Source of the DNA: JBDHXE01 sp035445085
GTDB lineage: Bacteria > Bacteroidota > Ignavibacteria > Kapaibacteriales > UBA2268
Assembly (NCBI GenBank): GCA_035445085.1
Contig: DAOMQA010000003.1
Location: forward strand, 62,001-126,000
Direction of reading: 5' to 3'
Length of the DNA stretch: 64,000 nucleotides
The position numbers were made by a program, and so were the translations under genes. Below the pieces are notes generated by a model, which searched no databases, was not told the origin of the DNA, and saw nothing but the letters and a program-made list of their open reading frames with translations. This document shows positions 18,137 through 28,330 of this stretch, one piece after another; positions within the stretch are counted from its first letter, which is position 1; every line of letters begins with the position of its first letter.

Positions 18137-18661
18137 ATGAATGATAACTTAGCTCAGACTATATTAAATCGCGGTAAAGAGCAAATTGTTTTATATTTTG
18201 ATAGTAATCCAAATATGATAGATGATTTAATTCTGCTTGTATTTGCCAAAGATGCTAAAATAGCATGGCGCTCCACATGGGCTTTAGACCATTGTAATTA
18301 TAATAAAAATGAAAAATTATCCCCATATTTAGATAGCTTCATTGAATTGCTGCCTAAAGCAGATGAGACTATGCAACGTGTTATGCTTAGGCTTATTACG
18401 CCCCTTAACTTGCAAGAAGAGTCGTTCGGCAAGTTACTGAATGTGTGTCTTGCCATCTGGGAAGATATTCGAATAAAATCGGCTGTTCGTCTATATGCTT
18501 TTAAGATAATATTAAAAGCAATTGAAATGTACCCAGAATTAAGGAATGAATTTCAATATTTGTTTGACAATCACTATATGGAAAACATATCGCCAGGTAT
18601 AAAGCATTCAATAAATAAATTAATGAATACCGCTAAAAATAGTAGAAGAATTGATAGATAG
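18137..18661 (+). CDS. Helical protein of unknown function (HEAT-like)
   Basis: 174 residues, no signal peptide or membrane segment, so probably cytoplasmic. The sequence is predicted to be almost all helix, with paired amphipathic helices (for example KIAWRSTWALDHCNY, MQRVMLRLITPL and IKSAVRLYAFKIILKAIEMYP) that resemble HEAT/ARM repeats, as in DNA-alkylation-repair-like scaffolds. No catalytic residues are recognised. It follows dut by 41 bases and may share its transcript. I cannot name a function. Confidence 0.6.
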   Translation: MNDNLAQTILNRGKEQIVLYFDSNPNMIDDLILLVFAKDAKIAWRSTWALDHCNYNKNEKLSPYLDSFIELLPKADETMQRVMLRLITPLNLQEESFGKLLNVCLAIWEDIRIKSAVRLYAFKIILKAIEMYPELRNEFQYLFDNHYMENISPGIKHSINKLMNTAKNSRRIDR

Positions 18662-18881
18662 TCAATATATTAAAAGAAAAAGAATACATTAGGGGATAGC
18701 TTTTGAAAATCAAAAAGAGAGAATCGTAATTAACCCTAAAAGAGAATCTATTACTAAATTAAAAGATAATAATAAATTAATTGTTTTTTTGAGGAATTTT
18801 AAATATTTTTTCGTAATTTATATTAATTAAATGTAACAAATGAATTAATTTTAATTTATCTTTTAAAATTGGAGTTGCTTT

Positions 18882-21800
18882 ATGAAATATAAATACCTAA
18901 TAATTATGGTTGGGCTCTTGATTCAAACATTGAGCTCATTATATGCTCAAAAAGAATACTCTAATTGGTACTTTGGTAAATACGCTGGCATCACTTTTAA
19001 TACGCAAAGTGGCGAACCAGAGTTTTTAGAACATAATAAGATTAATCAATATGAAGGTAATGCTTCATTATCAGACAAAGACGGAAATTTAATTCTATAT
19101 TCTAATGGGGTAGATGTTTATAACGGGCAAGGTGATAAAATAAATAAAGATAATGAAACTTTGATGGGGCATCAATCCTCCACTCAATCTGCTATTATTA
19201 CTAAAATGCCCAGCTCTTCTAATTTGTATTATATTTTTACTTCTGATGCTGGGGACTACGCCGACCCTCCCAATCAAGGTATCCACTATTCAATTATTGA
19301 TATGAATGGCTTAGGAGGACGAGGCGAAATAATTTCCCTCAATGTACCATTACTTGGTGTTGCTTCAGAAAAATTAACTTCTACCAATCATGGCAATGGT
19401 AAGGATGTATGGATACTATCTAAAGGATATGGTAATAATAATTTATATGCTTGGCTCTTAACAGACAAGGGCCTTGTTGATACGGTCATTACTTCCTTAG
19501 GGTATACTCCAAAATCACAAAATGAATCTATTGGTTATATGAAGGTTAGTTCAAAAGGCAATAAAGTTGCTTTAGTTTATACTGAAAAGCCATTTATTGA
19601 GCTTGTGAACTTTGATAATAAGACTGGAGTATTTAGTAATTTGCTTACAATTCCTGTCGATGGATATTATTCTTTATATGGCTTGGAATTTTCACCTAAT
19701 AGAAATTACTTATACGTGTCAAATAGTGGCTCTCTATTAGATTTTTATACTATTTTTCAGTTTGATATACGCTCACAAGATGTTAATAAAATTGCTAATT
19801 CGCGAGTAGTTGTTGATAAAAATAATGGTACTATAGGTGCGATACAGATAGCACCAGATAATCTTATATACATTGCGGCTTCCAATAAGAATTATTTAAT
19901 GGGTATAATGAACCCTGATAGACGCTGCCCGCAATGTCGTTTCAATAATAATGTTATATCATTAGAAGATTCTTTATCATATATGGGGCTACCGCAATCC
20001 ATACCTATATATAATACTTCAAAAAATATATTAGCTTGCGAAACACTTACAGCACAATTAGATCCTGATGATATTTTAGAGGATACGTCAAGGTATGCTT
20101 TCAGCTATGAATGGAGCGGTCCTAATGGTTATTTATCTAATTCTCCGCGTCCAGAGTTTAACAATGTTTCTATGTCTGATACAGGAGCTTACACTCTAAT
20201 TGTAAAATATGTAATAGGCAAAGATACTGTAAGTATGTCGTTTGTGAATTACCTATTAGTGAATCCAAAGAATAGTTTTTCTATTATTGGGGGTACTACA
20301 TTATGCGAAGGCGATACTCTAAGCCTACAAGCGGATACAATGAATTTGAACTTTAGTTATTTATGGTCGACTGGTTCGCGCCGAAGTACGTTAAAGGTAA
20401 CTAAACCTGGAGAGTATAAATTATATATCACATCAAGGTACGGTTGTGTAGATAGTGCAGAAATAAATATAAATATGATACCTAAGCCTATCGCGAAAAT
20501 TGATGGTCCTAAGTTATTGTGTAACAATAGCTCAATTACACTTACTTCTAAATATCAGTCCGATACACTAAAATATTTATGGTCAACTGGAGAAACTACT
20601 CCTTCAATAAATGTAAAGCAGGTAGGTACCTACACTCTTAAAGTAAGTAATGATTATGGTTGCTCAAATATAGATGAAATTAATGTTGTAAGGCATGACG
20701 AACTAAAGATTGATATTGCTGGTGATAGCGTGATTTGTAATCCTAACCCTGCTAAGCTTTTTGCTGTTATATTGCCTTATGATTCGACACTAAAATATGA
20801 GTATCATTGGAGTGACGGGCAGGCTGATTCGTCAGTGCTGATTAATAAGCCGGGTATTGTTAAGCTAACCGTTACCATTGAGGGAAATTGCGAGTATACA
20901 TCTGAAATTACTGTTGAAAAAACAGATCCCCCAAAAGTAGAACTAAATTTAAAAGATACTGTTGAATTTTGTAACGGGGATTATATTGAGCTAAAAGTAA
21001 TAGAGCCAGATAGCAAACTTCAATATACTTGGAGTAATGGAGAAAAGGGCGATAAAATTGTTCCCAAAAAAAGTGGGCAATACACGGTTTATGCAAGCAA
21101 TTATTTAGGCTGTACTAGTGAAAAGTCTGTATATATAATTATAAGTGAGCCAATAATTGCATATATCGAATCAGATTATTTTACTAATAATTGTACCACA
21201 GATTCTGTTGCTTTATCCGTATATCCCAAAGATGAATCATTCACTTACCAATGGTCTAATGGACTAGTTGGGGATAGTATCATTGTTCTAAAATCGGGCA
21301 ATTATTTTGTTACAATTAAAGATAAGTTTGCTTGCATGACAAATGTGAGTATCGAGGTTGTTATTGGTAGCGGAATCAAAGCTAATATAATAGGAGATAC
21401 AAGGGCGTGCTTAGGAGATACCATTACCTTGAGAGCTACTCTCAATGATAATACTATCAAATCGTATAAATGGTCGAATGGAGAGACAAGTGAATACATC
21501 AGAGTAAACACCTCTGATACTTATTCAGTAGAAATTACGGACGAGACCGGTTGTAAAGCAGCAGCAAGTATAAATATATTATTCATTGAACGTCTGGACG
21601 CAGAACTAAACATCAAAGATACCGTGCAATTATGCGATGGAGATAGCATAGTTATATCACCAATAAAGTATGATGATTCCTATCAATACTCTTGGGAAGA
21701 TGGGCAGGAAGGTGCTAGCCGGACTATTAAGCAAAGCGGTCTATACCGACTTTACGTTACAAATAATAACCTTTGCACAGATAGTAGTCAAGTTTATATA

Positions 21801-23240
21801 ATATTTCATAAATTAGAGTATTTAGCTATCAAATCAGATAGAGAGCCTATTATTTGCAATGGGGGCGAATTGGAATTATATGTTGATTCTTTGCCCAACA
21901 TCACCTACCATTGGTTTAATGGTTCTTCACGTTCGAGGGTACTTGTAAATCAAGCAGGTAATTATTATTTGATTTATGAAAATGAATTTGCTTGCAAAGA
22001 TAGTATTAATTTTGTAGTAAAAAGTGGAACTGTAGGAGAGTTTAGTATTATTGCTGATAAACAAGAATTTTGTAAAGGCGATTCTGTTATACTCTCTACC
22101 AATAAGCCTTATTCGCGGTATCAATGGTCTAATGGTGCATCAAGTAGCACTATAGTTGTTAAACGTGGGGCGTGGTATTCCTTGATTGTAAGCGATGAGA
22201 ATGGTTGTTCGTCAAAAGATAGTATTTTTATTAAAGAACATGGCAATCTTTTAAATATAGATATAATAAGCGATAGTTCTTTTGTATCATGCGAATATAT
22301 CTACGTAGATTCGGTGCAAGTTCTTAATAGCGATACTTTGGAGTATCAAATTAATGATATTTTAAGTTCAAAGAACTTAGAAATTCTTAATAAGGAAGAA
22401 TTGATTACTAAATTTGCTAGTGGGGAGCAAGCCTATATTAAATTTCAAATAAAAGAGCCAAAATTAGGAATAAATAAATACAATTTTTCTATAGTATCAA
22501 ATAATCCTTGCCCTATTAGCAAGCAATTTAGTGTTACTTATTCTCTCAAAGCAGAAACATTGATTTATTTAGATACATTAAGATTGGAATCTGGTAGCGT
22601 AGCATGTTTGCCTGTACATTACAAAAAGCTATGCCCAAATGATTATATCATTAATTCGGGGTTTATATTTACAATTGATATTCCTGCCGAATATTTTAAT
22701 CCCGAATCGCTAACTATTGGCACTATTATATCTAAGAAATTAATAGGTGAGAATTGGAGACTTATAATTAGAGTAGACAATTTTAAGGAGAGTGCAGATG
22801 AAACACTTTTACTTAAAATATGTGGCACTAATTTAATTGGGAGCGATATTAAGGCTACAATTCAAATCAAAGATTTTAAATGGGACTCCGATGATATAAT
22901 TGTTGAAAAAAAAGACGGGGTGATTAGCTCTATAGCTTGTGCTATAAATATTAGAGCGATAAAATACTTTAAGCCAACTAATTTAACTATTACACCTAAT
23001 CCAGCTACTGAAAATATAAATGTTACTATTACTACTTCATCAATTGGTAGGCATTATTTAAAAGTATATAACTCTAAATCAGAGCTTATTAGCGAAACGA
23101 CATTTGAGTATAGAGAAAATTCACCGTATATTAAAAAATTAGTATTAAATTCGCATAATTTAGAAAACGGCATTTATTTTGTTGTTCTACAATCTCCTTG
23201 GGGAGTAATAAATACTGAGAAAATTATTGTAATAAAATGA
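18882..23240 (+). CDS. Giant T9SS-exported surface protein with beta-propeller-like head and nine Ig-like repeats
   Basis: 1452 residues. Signal peptide (1-22), then an N-terminal region (about 24-380) that begins NWYFGKYAGITF and has repeated blade-like strands (YLYVSNSGS, GAIQIAPDNLIYIA), as in head domains of Bacteroidota adhesin-like proteins. An Ig-like module follows (about 385-465), then nine repeats of roughly 71-76 residues, each with a Y-x-W-(S/N/E)-x-G core and a closing Gly-x-Y plus Cys strand, ending near residue 1120. Each repeat opens with C-x-G/N-D, giving likely Cys pairs. A further beta-rich region (1130-1360) leads to a T9SS sorting domain (LTITPNPATENINVTI to IIVIK). Strong TTGGAG ribosome site. 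Adhesion is inferred, not shown. Confidence 0.85.
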   Translation: MKYKYLIIMVGLLIQTLSSLYAQKEYSNWYFGKYAGITFNTQSGEPEFLEHNKINQYEGNASLSDKDGNLILYSNGVDVYNGQGDKINKDNETLMGHQSSTQSAIITKMPSSSNLYYIFTSDAGDYADPPNQGIHYSIIDMNGLGGRGEIISLNVPLLGVASEKLTSTNHGNGKDVWILSKGYGNNNLYAWLLTDKGLVDTVITSLGYTPKSQNESIGYMKVSSKGNKVALVYTEKPFIELVNFDNKTGVFSNLLTIPVDGYYSLYGLEFSPNRNYLYVSNSGSLLDFYTIFQFDIRSQDVNKIANSRVVVDKNNGTIGAIQIAPDNLIYIAASNKNYLMGIMNPDRRCPQCRFNNNVISLEDSLSYMGLPQSIPIYNTSKNILACETLTAQLDPDDILEDTSRYAFSYEWSGPNGYLSNSPRPEFNNVSMSDTGAYTLIVKYVIGKDTVSMSFVNYLLVNPKNSFSIIGGTTLCEGDTLSLQADTMNLNFSYLWSTGSRRSTLKVTKPGEYKLYITSRYGCVDSAEININMIPKPIAKIDGPKLLCNNSSITLTSKYQSDTLKYLWSTGETTPSINVKQVGTYTLKVSNDYGCSNIDEINVVRHDELKIDIAGDSVICNPNPAKLFAVILPYDSTLKYEYHWSDGQADSSVLINKPGIVKLTVTIEGNCEYTSEITVEKTDPPKVELNLKDTVEFCNGDYIELKVIEPDSKLQYTWSNGEKGDKIVPKKSGQYTVYASNYLGCTSEKSVYIIISEPIIAYIESDYFTNNCTTDSVALSVYPKDESFTYQWSNGLVGDSIIVLKSGNYFVTIKDKFACMTNVSIEVVIGSGIKANIIGDTRACLGDTITLRATLNDNTIKSYKWSNGETSEYIRVNTSDTYSVEITDETGCKAAASINILFIERLDAELNIKDTVQLCDGDSIVISPIKYDDSYQYSWEDGQEGASRTIKQSGLYRLYVTNNNLCTDSSQVYIIFHKLEYLAIKSDREPIICNGGELELYVDSLPNITYHWFNGSSRSRVLVNQAGNYYLIYENEFACKDSINFVVKSGTVGEFSIIADKQEFCKGDSVILSTNKPYSRYQWSNGASSSTIVVKRGAWYSLIVSDENGCSSKDSIFIKEHGNLLNIDIISDSSFVSCEYIYVDSVQVLNSDTLEYQINDILSSKNLEILNKEELITKFASGEQAYIKFQIKEPKLGINKYNFSIVSNNPCPISKQFSVTYSLKAETLIYLDTLRLESGSVACLPVHYKKLCPNDYIINSGFIFTIDIPAEYFNPESLTIGTIISKKLIGENWRLIIRVDNFKESADETLLLKICGTNLIGSDIKATIQIKDFKWDSDDIIVEKKDGVISSIACAINIRAIKYFKPTNLTITPNPATENINVTITTSSIGRHYLKVYNSKSELISETTFEYRENSPYIKKLVLNSHNLENGIYFVVLQSPWGVINTEKIIVIK

Positions 23241-25825
23241 GATATAACATAGTACTGATAATGATTTTGTTGATGATTGTGTATTGCGAAGCTCTATCAG
23301 TTAATGAAAATAATACTTGGATTTTTGGATATAATGCTGGGCTTAGTTTCTCTACTCCTAATGGTGTTCCCAAACCAGTAGACAGTTCCGCTTTATATAA
23401 TTTTGAAGGCTCCGCTTCTATTTCGGATAGTAGCGGTAATTTGCTTTTTTATACGGACGGCATAAATATATTTAATCGCAACAATCAAAAAGTTAATAGT
23501 GAAGATTCCTTAATGTATTCGCATTTGTCAGCAACCCAAAGTGCTTTAATTGTCCCAATTCCGAATAGTAAGTATTACTATATATTTACTACCGATGCTG
23601 GCGAATATTATATAGATGAAGATGGTAATAATTATGTAAATAAGGGGCTTAATTATACTAAAATAAGAGCTGATAATAACAATATAAGAATTGATTCATT
23701 GAATGTAAGGCTATTAGAAAAATCGACTGAAAAAATTAGCGCTACAAAACATAAAGATTATATAAATTATTGGGTGGTCTCGCGCGCTTGGGGCAATGAT
23801 AAATTTTATATTTACTTAGTAAATAGCAATGGGATTGCACTTGTAAACAGTCAAAGTATTGGACAGACGACGCAAGGTAATTGGAGAGAAAGTATTGGCT
23901 ATATGAAGTTTTCTGCTGATAGCAAGTACTTGGCATTTGTTAATGAAGGCAGAGATTACTTTGAACTATTTAAATTTGATAATAATTTAGGTGTATTTTC
24001 TGAAGCATTAGTTGTGCCTACTCCGGGAAGGTTCTATAATTACGGTATTGAGTTTTCGGCTCATAGTAATTTTCTTTATATAACTGAAAGTAAAAATGGT
24101 AAAATTTATAGGTATGACATTTCTAAGTATAATGTAGATGATATTGTGAACTCTGAAAGCATTGTGTATACAGAGAAAGCTAATACATTCCTTGGCGCGT
24201 TGCAAATTGCACCAAATGAAAAAATTTACTTTTCTCGTTTTAAAAGTAAATTCCTTGGAGTAATAGAGTCGCCAGATTCAGTAAATAGCAAAGTAATTGC
24301 CGATGCCGCATATTTAGGGAATTATACGGATGGAACTGCTTCTTACGGTTTGCCTAACATGATACAATCTAATAATAAATTTAATGTAGTTTTGGAAGAT
24401 ACTAATATTTGCCAATCAAGTAGCCTAAAAATTACTCCAAAAATTAATTATTTAATAGATAATATGAAATTTAAATGGGACGGACCCAACAATTTTCAAT
24501 CATCTAAATTTATATTAGATATTGACAATATCAGTTTTAAACAGCAAGGTAAATACTACCTTACGTCAATCTATGCTGATAAAATTCTTTATGATAGTAT
24601 AAATATTATTGTTTTAGAAAGTCCACTCGCAAAAATAGAAGGACCTAATTATATTTGTGGGACTGTGCCAGTTACGCTCGCATCTAAATTTCAAGATAAA
24701 AGCTATCGGTATAAATGGAATACGGGCAGTACCAACGAAAGCATAGAAATAAGTAAGGCGGGACAATATATTCTTACTATAAGCAATGCAAATAACTGTA
24801 TTAGCTCTGATACAATGATTGTGAAAGGTTCTATTGTTAATGTTTCATTAAACAAGGACAATATTGAAGCAGGCAAACTATGCCCTAAACAAAATTATAC
24901 AGACAAAATTAGTATTAAAAATAACGAGCTAAGTAATATAGAGATTGCAGAGATTTACTCAAAAAGGAAAGCTATCGTTGTTGAAAATCTTAAAAATATA
25001 ATATTAAAGCCTGAACAAATTATAGAATTTGATGTTAATATCAGTTCTCCTTTTCCTATTATTATAAATGATTCGCTGCTAATTAAAATTAAAAGCTCTG
25101 ATTGTATTATGGAAAAGGTGATTTATGTACATTCTCGAATTGAATTAGAAACTAAATTGCAGATTGATAATTTTGAAAAAGCACCAGGTGATAGTATTGA
25201 TATTAACATTAATTTAACGAACCAATGTAATAATAAGCCAACTTTTAAATCTACATATACAGCACTTATTTCCTATAATTCTGAATATATTTATTTAGAT
25301 ACTGTTTTTAATGCTCGTATTCTTGACAGGAAAGTTATAGATACAACTTGCTATCTCCTTATCCAAAGTGATGAAATTGATTTCTCAGCAACTTGGAAAA
25401 ATGTTGTTTTAAAAGGAATAGTAATGACAGGCGGAAATATAAATTCTTCTATCAATATTGAAAAAATTACTTGGAGCGATAGTTTAATTAATACAGAAAT
25501 TGCTGCAGGCTCGCTAAAAATCAAATCTTGTGCTATCAATATTAGACCTATTAAAATATACCAACCGAGTAGCTTGGTCAGTTATCAAAATAGAAACGGC
25601 GATTGGATAATTAAGTACAAAAGTGAAGCACCTGGGGAACATAATATATTTATCTATGATATTAAAGGTAGTATAATAACAAAATTTAATTTATTAAAAG
25701 ATGTTACAAAAGAAATCGACACGGAATTCGTTATAAACAAGAGGGATTTTGTTACGGGTATTTATATTATTTGCTTAAAAAATGTTTTTTATTCTACACA
25801 TATTAAACAAATAATTTTGAAATAA
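23237..25825 (+). CDS. Paralogous T9SS-exported surface protein with a single Ig-like repeat
   Basis: 862 residues. The start ATG overlaps the stop of the preceding gene in ATGA, so the two are translationally coupled. The same architecture is present: signal peptide (1-18), head domain (NNTWIFGYNAGLSF, TQSALIVPIPNSKYYYIFTT, YGIEFSAHSNFLYIT, GALQIAPNEKIYF), an Ig-like module (about 390-460), but only one Y-x-W-N-x-G repeat (near residue 493). Both proteins share a CAINIR(A/P)IK segment just before the C-terminal domain. That domain (GEHNIFIYDIKGSIITKF to HIKQIILK) is a divergent T9SS sorting domain without the usual PNP turn. The two products may work as a pair on the surface; this is inference. 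Confidence 0.82.
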   Translation: MRYNIVLIMILLMIVYCEALSVNENNTWIFGYNAGLSFSTPNGVPKPVDSSALYNFEGSASISDSSGNLLFYTDGINIFNRNNQKVNSEDSLMYSHLSATQSALIVPIPNSKYYYIFTTDAGEYYIDEDGNNYVNKGLNYTKIRADNNNIRIDSLNVRLLEKSTEKISATKHKDYINYWVVSRAWGNDKFYIYLVNSNGIALVNSQSIGQTTQGNWRESIGYMKFSADSKYLAFVNEGRDYFELFKFDNNLGVFSEALVVPTPGRFYNYGIEFSAHSNFLYITESKNGKIYRYDISKYNVDDIVNSESIVYTEKANTFLGALQIAPNEKIYFSRFKSKFLGVIESPDSVNSKVIADAAYLGNYTDGTASYGLPNMIQSNNKFNVVLEDTNICQSSSLKITPKINYLIDNMKFKWDGPNNFQSSKFILDIDNISFKQQGKYYLTSIYADKILYDSINIIVLESPLAKIEGPNYICGTVPVTLASKFQDKSYRYKWNTGSTNESIEISKAGQYILTISNANNCISSDTMIVKGSIVNVSLNKDNIEAGKLCPKQNYTDKISIKNNELSNIEIAEIYSKRKAIVVENLKNIILKPEQIIEFDVNISSPFPIIINDSLLIKIKSSDCIMEKVIYVHSRIELETKLQIDNFEKAPGDSIDININLTNQCNNKPTFKSTYTALISYNSEYIYLDTVFNARILDRKVIDTTCYLLIQSDEIDFSATWKNVVLKGIVMTGGNINSSINIEKITWSDSLINTEIAAGSLKIKSCAINIRPIKIYQPSSLVSYQNRNGDWIIKYKSEAPGEHNIFIYDIKGSIITKFNLLKDVTKEIDTEFVINKRDFVTGIYIICLKNVFYSTHIKQIILK

Positions 25826-25936
25826 ACTTAAAAAAAGTTAATTTAGTAGATTGTATTGATGCATAAAGTTTACCAAATTAATTTAAATTAATTTGAAACA
25901 GATTGATGAGATAAATTAAACGCCGGAGATAAATGT

Positions 25937-27211
25937 ATGTCACTGCTCTTAAAAAAGTTAGAAGAGGTTTTGCCACCTCAAATTGAAAATATTAAAAATT
26001 TCATTAATGAAAATAGCGACAAAGTAGTAAGCGAAGTTACAATCAAACAGGTATATGGAGGTATGAGAGGTGTTAAGTCCTTAGTTTGCGACACTTCCGA
26101 AGTTCCGCCAGATAAAGGGCTTATTATTCGTGGTATTGAGCTAAAACACTTAACAGACAAAACACCAGAAGAGATATTATGGTTATTATTAACTGGTTCT
26201 TTGCCCAATGCTGAAGAACTTGCTAATTTGCAAAGCGAATTAAATGACCGTGGTGTGGTGCCAGACTATGTATGGAATGTTATTGATGCTATGCCAAATG
26301 ATTCCCATCCAATGGCAATGTTTAGTGCAGCCGTTTTAGTTATGCAAAAGGAATCTGTTTTTGCCCAAAAATACGACGAAGGTATGGCAAAACCAGATTA
26401 TTGGAAAGCTACTTTAGAAGATTTATTAAATATAGTAGCTAAATTACCAGCTATTGGCGCTTATGTCTATAGAAAGCGTTATAATAAAGGTGATAGAATT
26501 GCTCCAGATTTTAATAAAGATTGGTCAGGTAACTATGTTCATATGCTTGGACTTGGCGATAGAGATGGAGAATTTAGCAAATTGATGAGATTATATTTAA
26601 ACATACACTCAGACCACGAAGGTGGCAATGTATCGGCTATGACGGGGTCCGTGGTTAGTTCTGCATTATCTGACCTATACTATGCTTTGTCCGCTGGTTT
26701 GAATGGATTAGCTGGACCGTTACACGGCTTAGCAAATCAAGAATGTTTAAAATGGATACTCGAAACTAAAGAAAAATTTGGTGGCATACCAACGGTAGAA
26801 GAATTGGAAAAATTCGCTTGGGATACTTTGAATTCTGGTAGAGTGATTCCAGGCTACGGGCATGCCGTATTACGTATTACAGACCCTCGATTTGATGCCT
26901 TCCTTGCTTTTGGCAAGAAATATATGGCTGACGATCCTGTTTTTGCTACTGTATCACGTGTATTTGATGTAGTACCGGGCATATTGTCTAAAGTATCAAA
27001 AATCGCTGATCCTTGGCCTAATGTTGATGCTGGTTCAGGTGCCTTATTATATCACTATGGCTTAAAGGAATTTAGTTATTATACTGTATTATTCTCTATT
27101 TCACGTGCATTAGGTATAGGTTCGCAAGCAGTATTAGCGAGAGCTTATGGTTTGCCTATTACAAGACCTAAGTCTATGCCAACAGAAAAGTATATGAAAA
27201 TGGTCAAGTAA
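25937..27211 (+). CDS. gltA: Citrate synthase, mitochondrial-like type
   Basis: Condenses oxaloacetate and acetyl-CoA to citrate in the TCA cycle. It follows the eukaryotic-type pattern: IHSDHEGGNVSA, GLAGPLHGLANQE (catalytic His), PGYGHAVLRITDPR (second His and Arg) and PWPNVDAGSGALL (catalytic Asp). The residues equal to pig His274, His320 and Asp375 are all present. Two non-catalytic His of the signature differ (GNVSAM for GNVSAH, NVDAGSG for NVDAHSG). 424 residues, slightly short at the N-terminus as expected without a targeting peptide. GGAG lies upstream of the start. Malate dehydrogenase, which makes its substrate, is at 58308-59249. Confidence 0.95.
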   Translation: MSLLLKKLEEVLPPQIENIKNFINENSDKVVSEVTIKQVYGGMRGVKSLVCDTSEVPPDKGLIIRGIELKHLTDKTPEEILWLLLTGSLPNAEELANLQSELNDRGVVPDYVWNVIDAMPNDSHPMAMFSAAVLVMQKESVFAQKYDEGMAKPDYWKATLEDLLNIVAKLPAIGAYVYRKRYNKGDRIAPDFNKDWSGNYVHMLGLGDRDGEFSKLMRLYLNIHSDHEGGNVSAMTGSVVSSALSDLYYALSAGLNGLAGPLHGLANQECLKWILETKEKFGGIPTVEELEKFAWDTLNSGRVIPGYGHAVLRITDPRFDAFLAFGKKYMADDPVFATVSRVFDVVPGILSKVSKIADPWPNVDAGSGALLYHYGLKEFSYYTVLFSISRALGIGSQAVLARAYGLPITRPKSMPTEKYMKMVK

Positions 27212-27237
27212 AAACTAATACCATTGTAAGATAAAAA

Positions 27238-27272
27238 AATCCTTCTTTTACAATAATGAAAGAAGGATTTTT
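27238..27272 (+). terminator. Intrinsic terminator of the citrate synthase gene
   Basis: ATCCTTCTTT (27239-27248) pairs with AAAGAAGGAT (27259-27268), extended by A-T pairs, with a ten-base loop and a following T-rich tract (TTTTTCTT). It lies 28 bases after the stop. The stem is symmetrical enough to act on the opposite strand as well. Confidence 0.8.
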
Positions 27273-27350
27273 CTTGTGTTATCTATGAGAATTTAAAATA
27301 CTAAAGCTCTGCAAATTATTACTTCCGGTTAATAAAGCGGTATCAAGTAC

Positions 27351-28067
27351 CTAAAATGAAAAGATTATTTTGAATATATTAGCCCAGTTTGTTAGCATTA
27401 CTAAGCGTAAACCAATCCAACTACCAAAGCCAATAAAAGTGAGTCCTGCAACTTGCCTTATTTTATGTATGGATGTATTTGATAAACGATGCTTATTTTT
27501 ATGAACAATAAGTCCTAAAGTATACAGCCATAAAAAATTGCCTATACCAAAGCCTAATGAGAAAATTATAAAATGGAAAGCAGTAGCATCGAACAAGTTC
27601 ATTTTTTGTACCCAAGTGCTCATCACGGCAAGAGAAGGTAAAAAAGTAGGGTTCGCTATATTGGTTAGAGCTAAGGCTATACCAAGTAAAAAAGGACCTT
27701 TGGATTTTAGGTTATTTAAATATTCTGGAGTATTTAAGCTTTGCTCGTCTGTGAGTTGATTTTTTTCTCGCTCTCTAAATTGTTGAATACCATAAACAAT
27801 TAGCCCAGAAACTACAGAAATTTGAAAAACGGTCGATATTAAGGGGTAACTTGCAAAAAAGTCGTTTAAAGTAGATTGGACTGCCGAAGCGGCAAAAATT
27901 GCAATTAAACAATAAATGGTATCTAATATAGCTGTACCTACAGACAATTGGAAAGTTGCTCGACGCCCACTTTCTAACCCTAGTCTTATGCTTGCTACTC
28001 CAATAGGACCCGGAGGCATTGCTAAGACAAAACCGATTATTGCACCTATAAATAAAGCTGTAAACAT
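27351..28067 (-). CDS. LysE/RhtB family membrane exporter
   Basis: Predicted exporter of amino acids or related small molecules. About six helices in 238 residues; the family signature MPPGPIGVASIRLGLESGRR is at about residues 18-37 with the helix-breaking prolines. The substrate cannot be inferred. I chose the ATG at 28067 rather than the TTG at 28070; AGAAGG lies just upstream on the minus strand. It converges on the citrate synthase terminator and is divergent from terC. Confidence 0.88.
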   Translation of the reverse strand: MFTALFIGAIIGFVLAMPPGPIGVASIRLGLESGRRATFQLSVGTAILDTIYCLIAIFAASAVQSTLNDFFASYPLISTVFQISVVSGLIVYGIQQFREREKNQLTDEQSLNTPEYLNNLKSKGPFLLGIALALTNIANPTFLPSLAVMSTWVQKMNLFDATAFHFIIFSLGFGIGNFLWLYTLGLIVHKNKHRLSNTSIHKIRQVAGLTFIGFGSWIGLRLVMLTNWANIFKIIFSF

Positions 28068-28330
28068 CAACCTTCTATAATTATTACCTTATAAAGACGA
28101 ATAAAAAACAAAAACTGTAAGGAAATATTGACACAATGTAAGCTATTTTTTTTATATAAAAAAACAAAAATTTAAGAATGTATAAAAATTAATTATATTG
28201 ATATTGATGTTATTGTAGTATAATTGGCTATAAATCAATAAGATTGCTACAAAAAAATATATTTAGTTGATATGTTTTAAAAAAAATATTACTTTTATAC
28301 TTTGTGTCATTTTATTAATCAAAGGTATAT

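Noticed and set aside
18882..23240. CRISPR-like or nucleotide-level repeat array
   Set aside because: The 220-base period is seen only at protein level; codons differ between copies, so these are old domain repeats.
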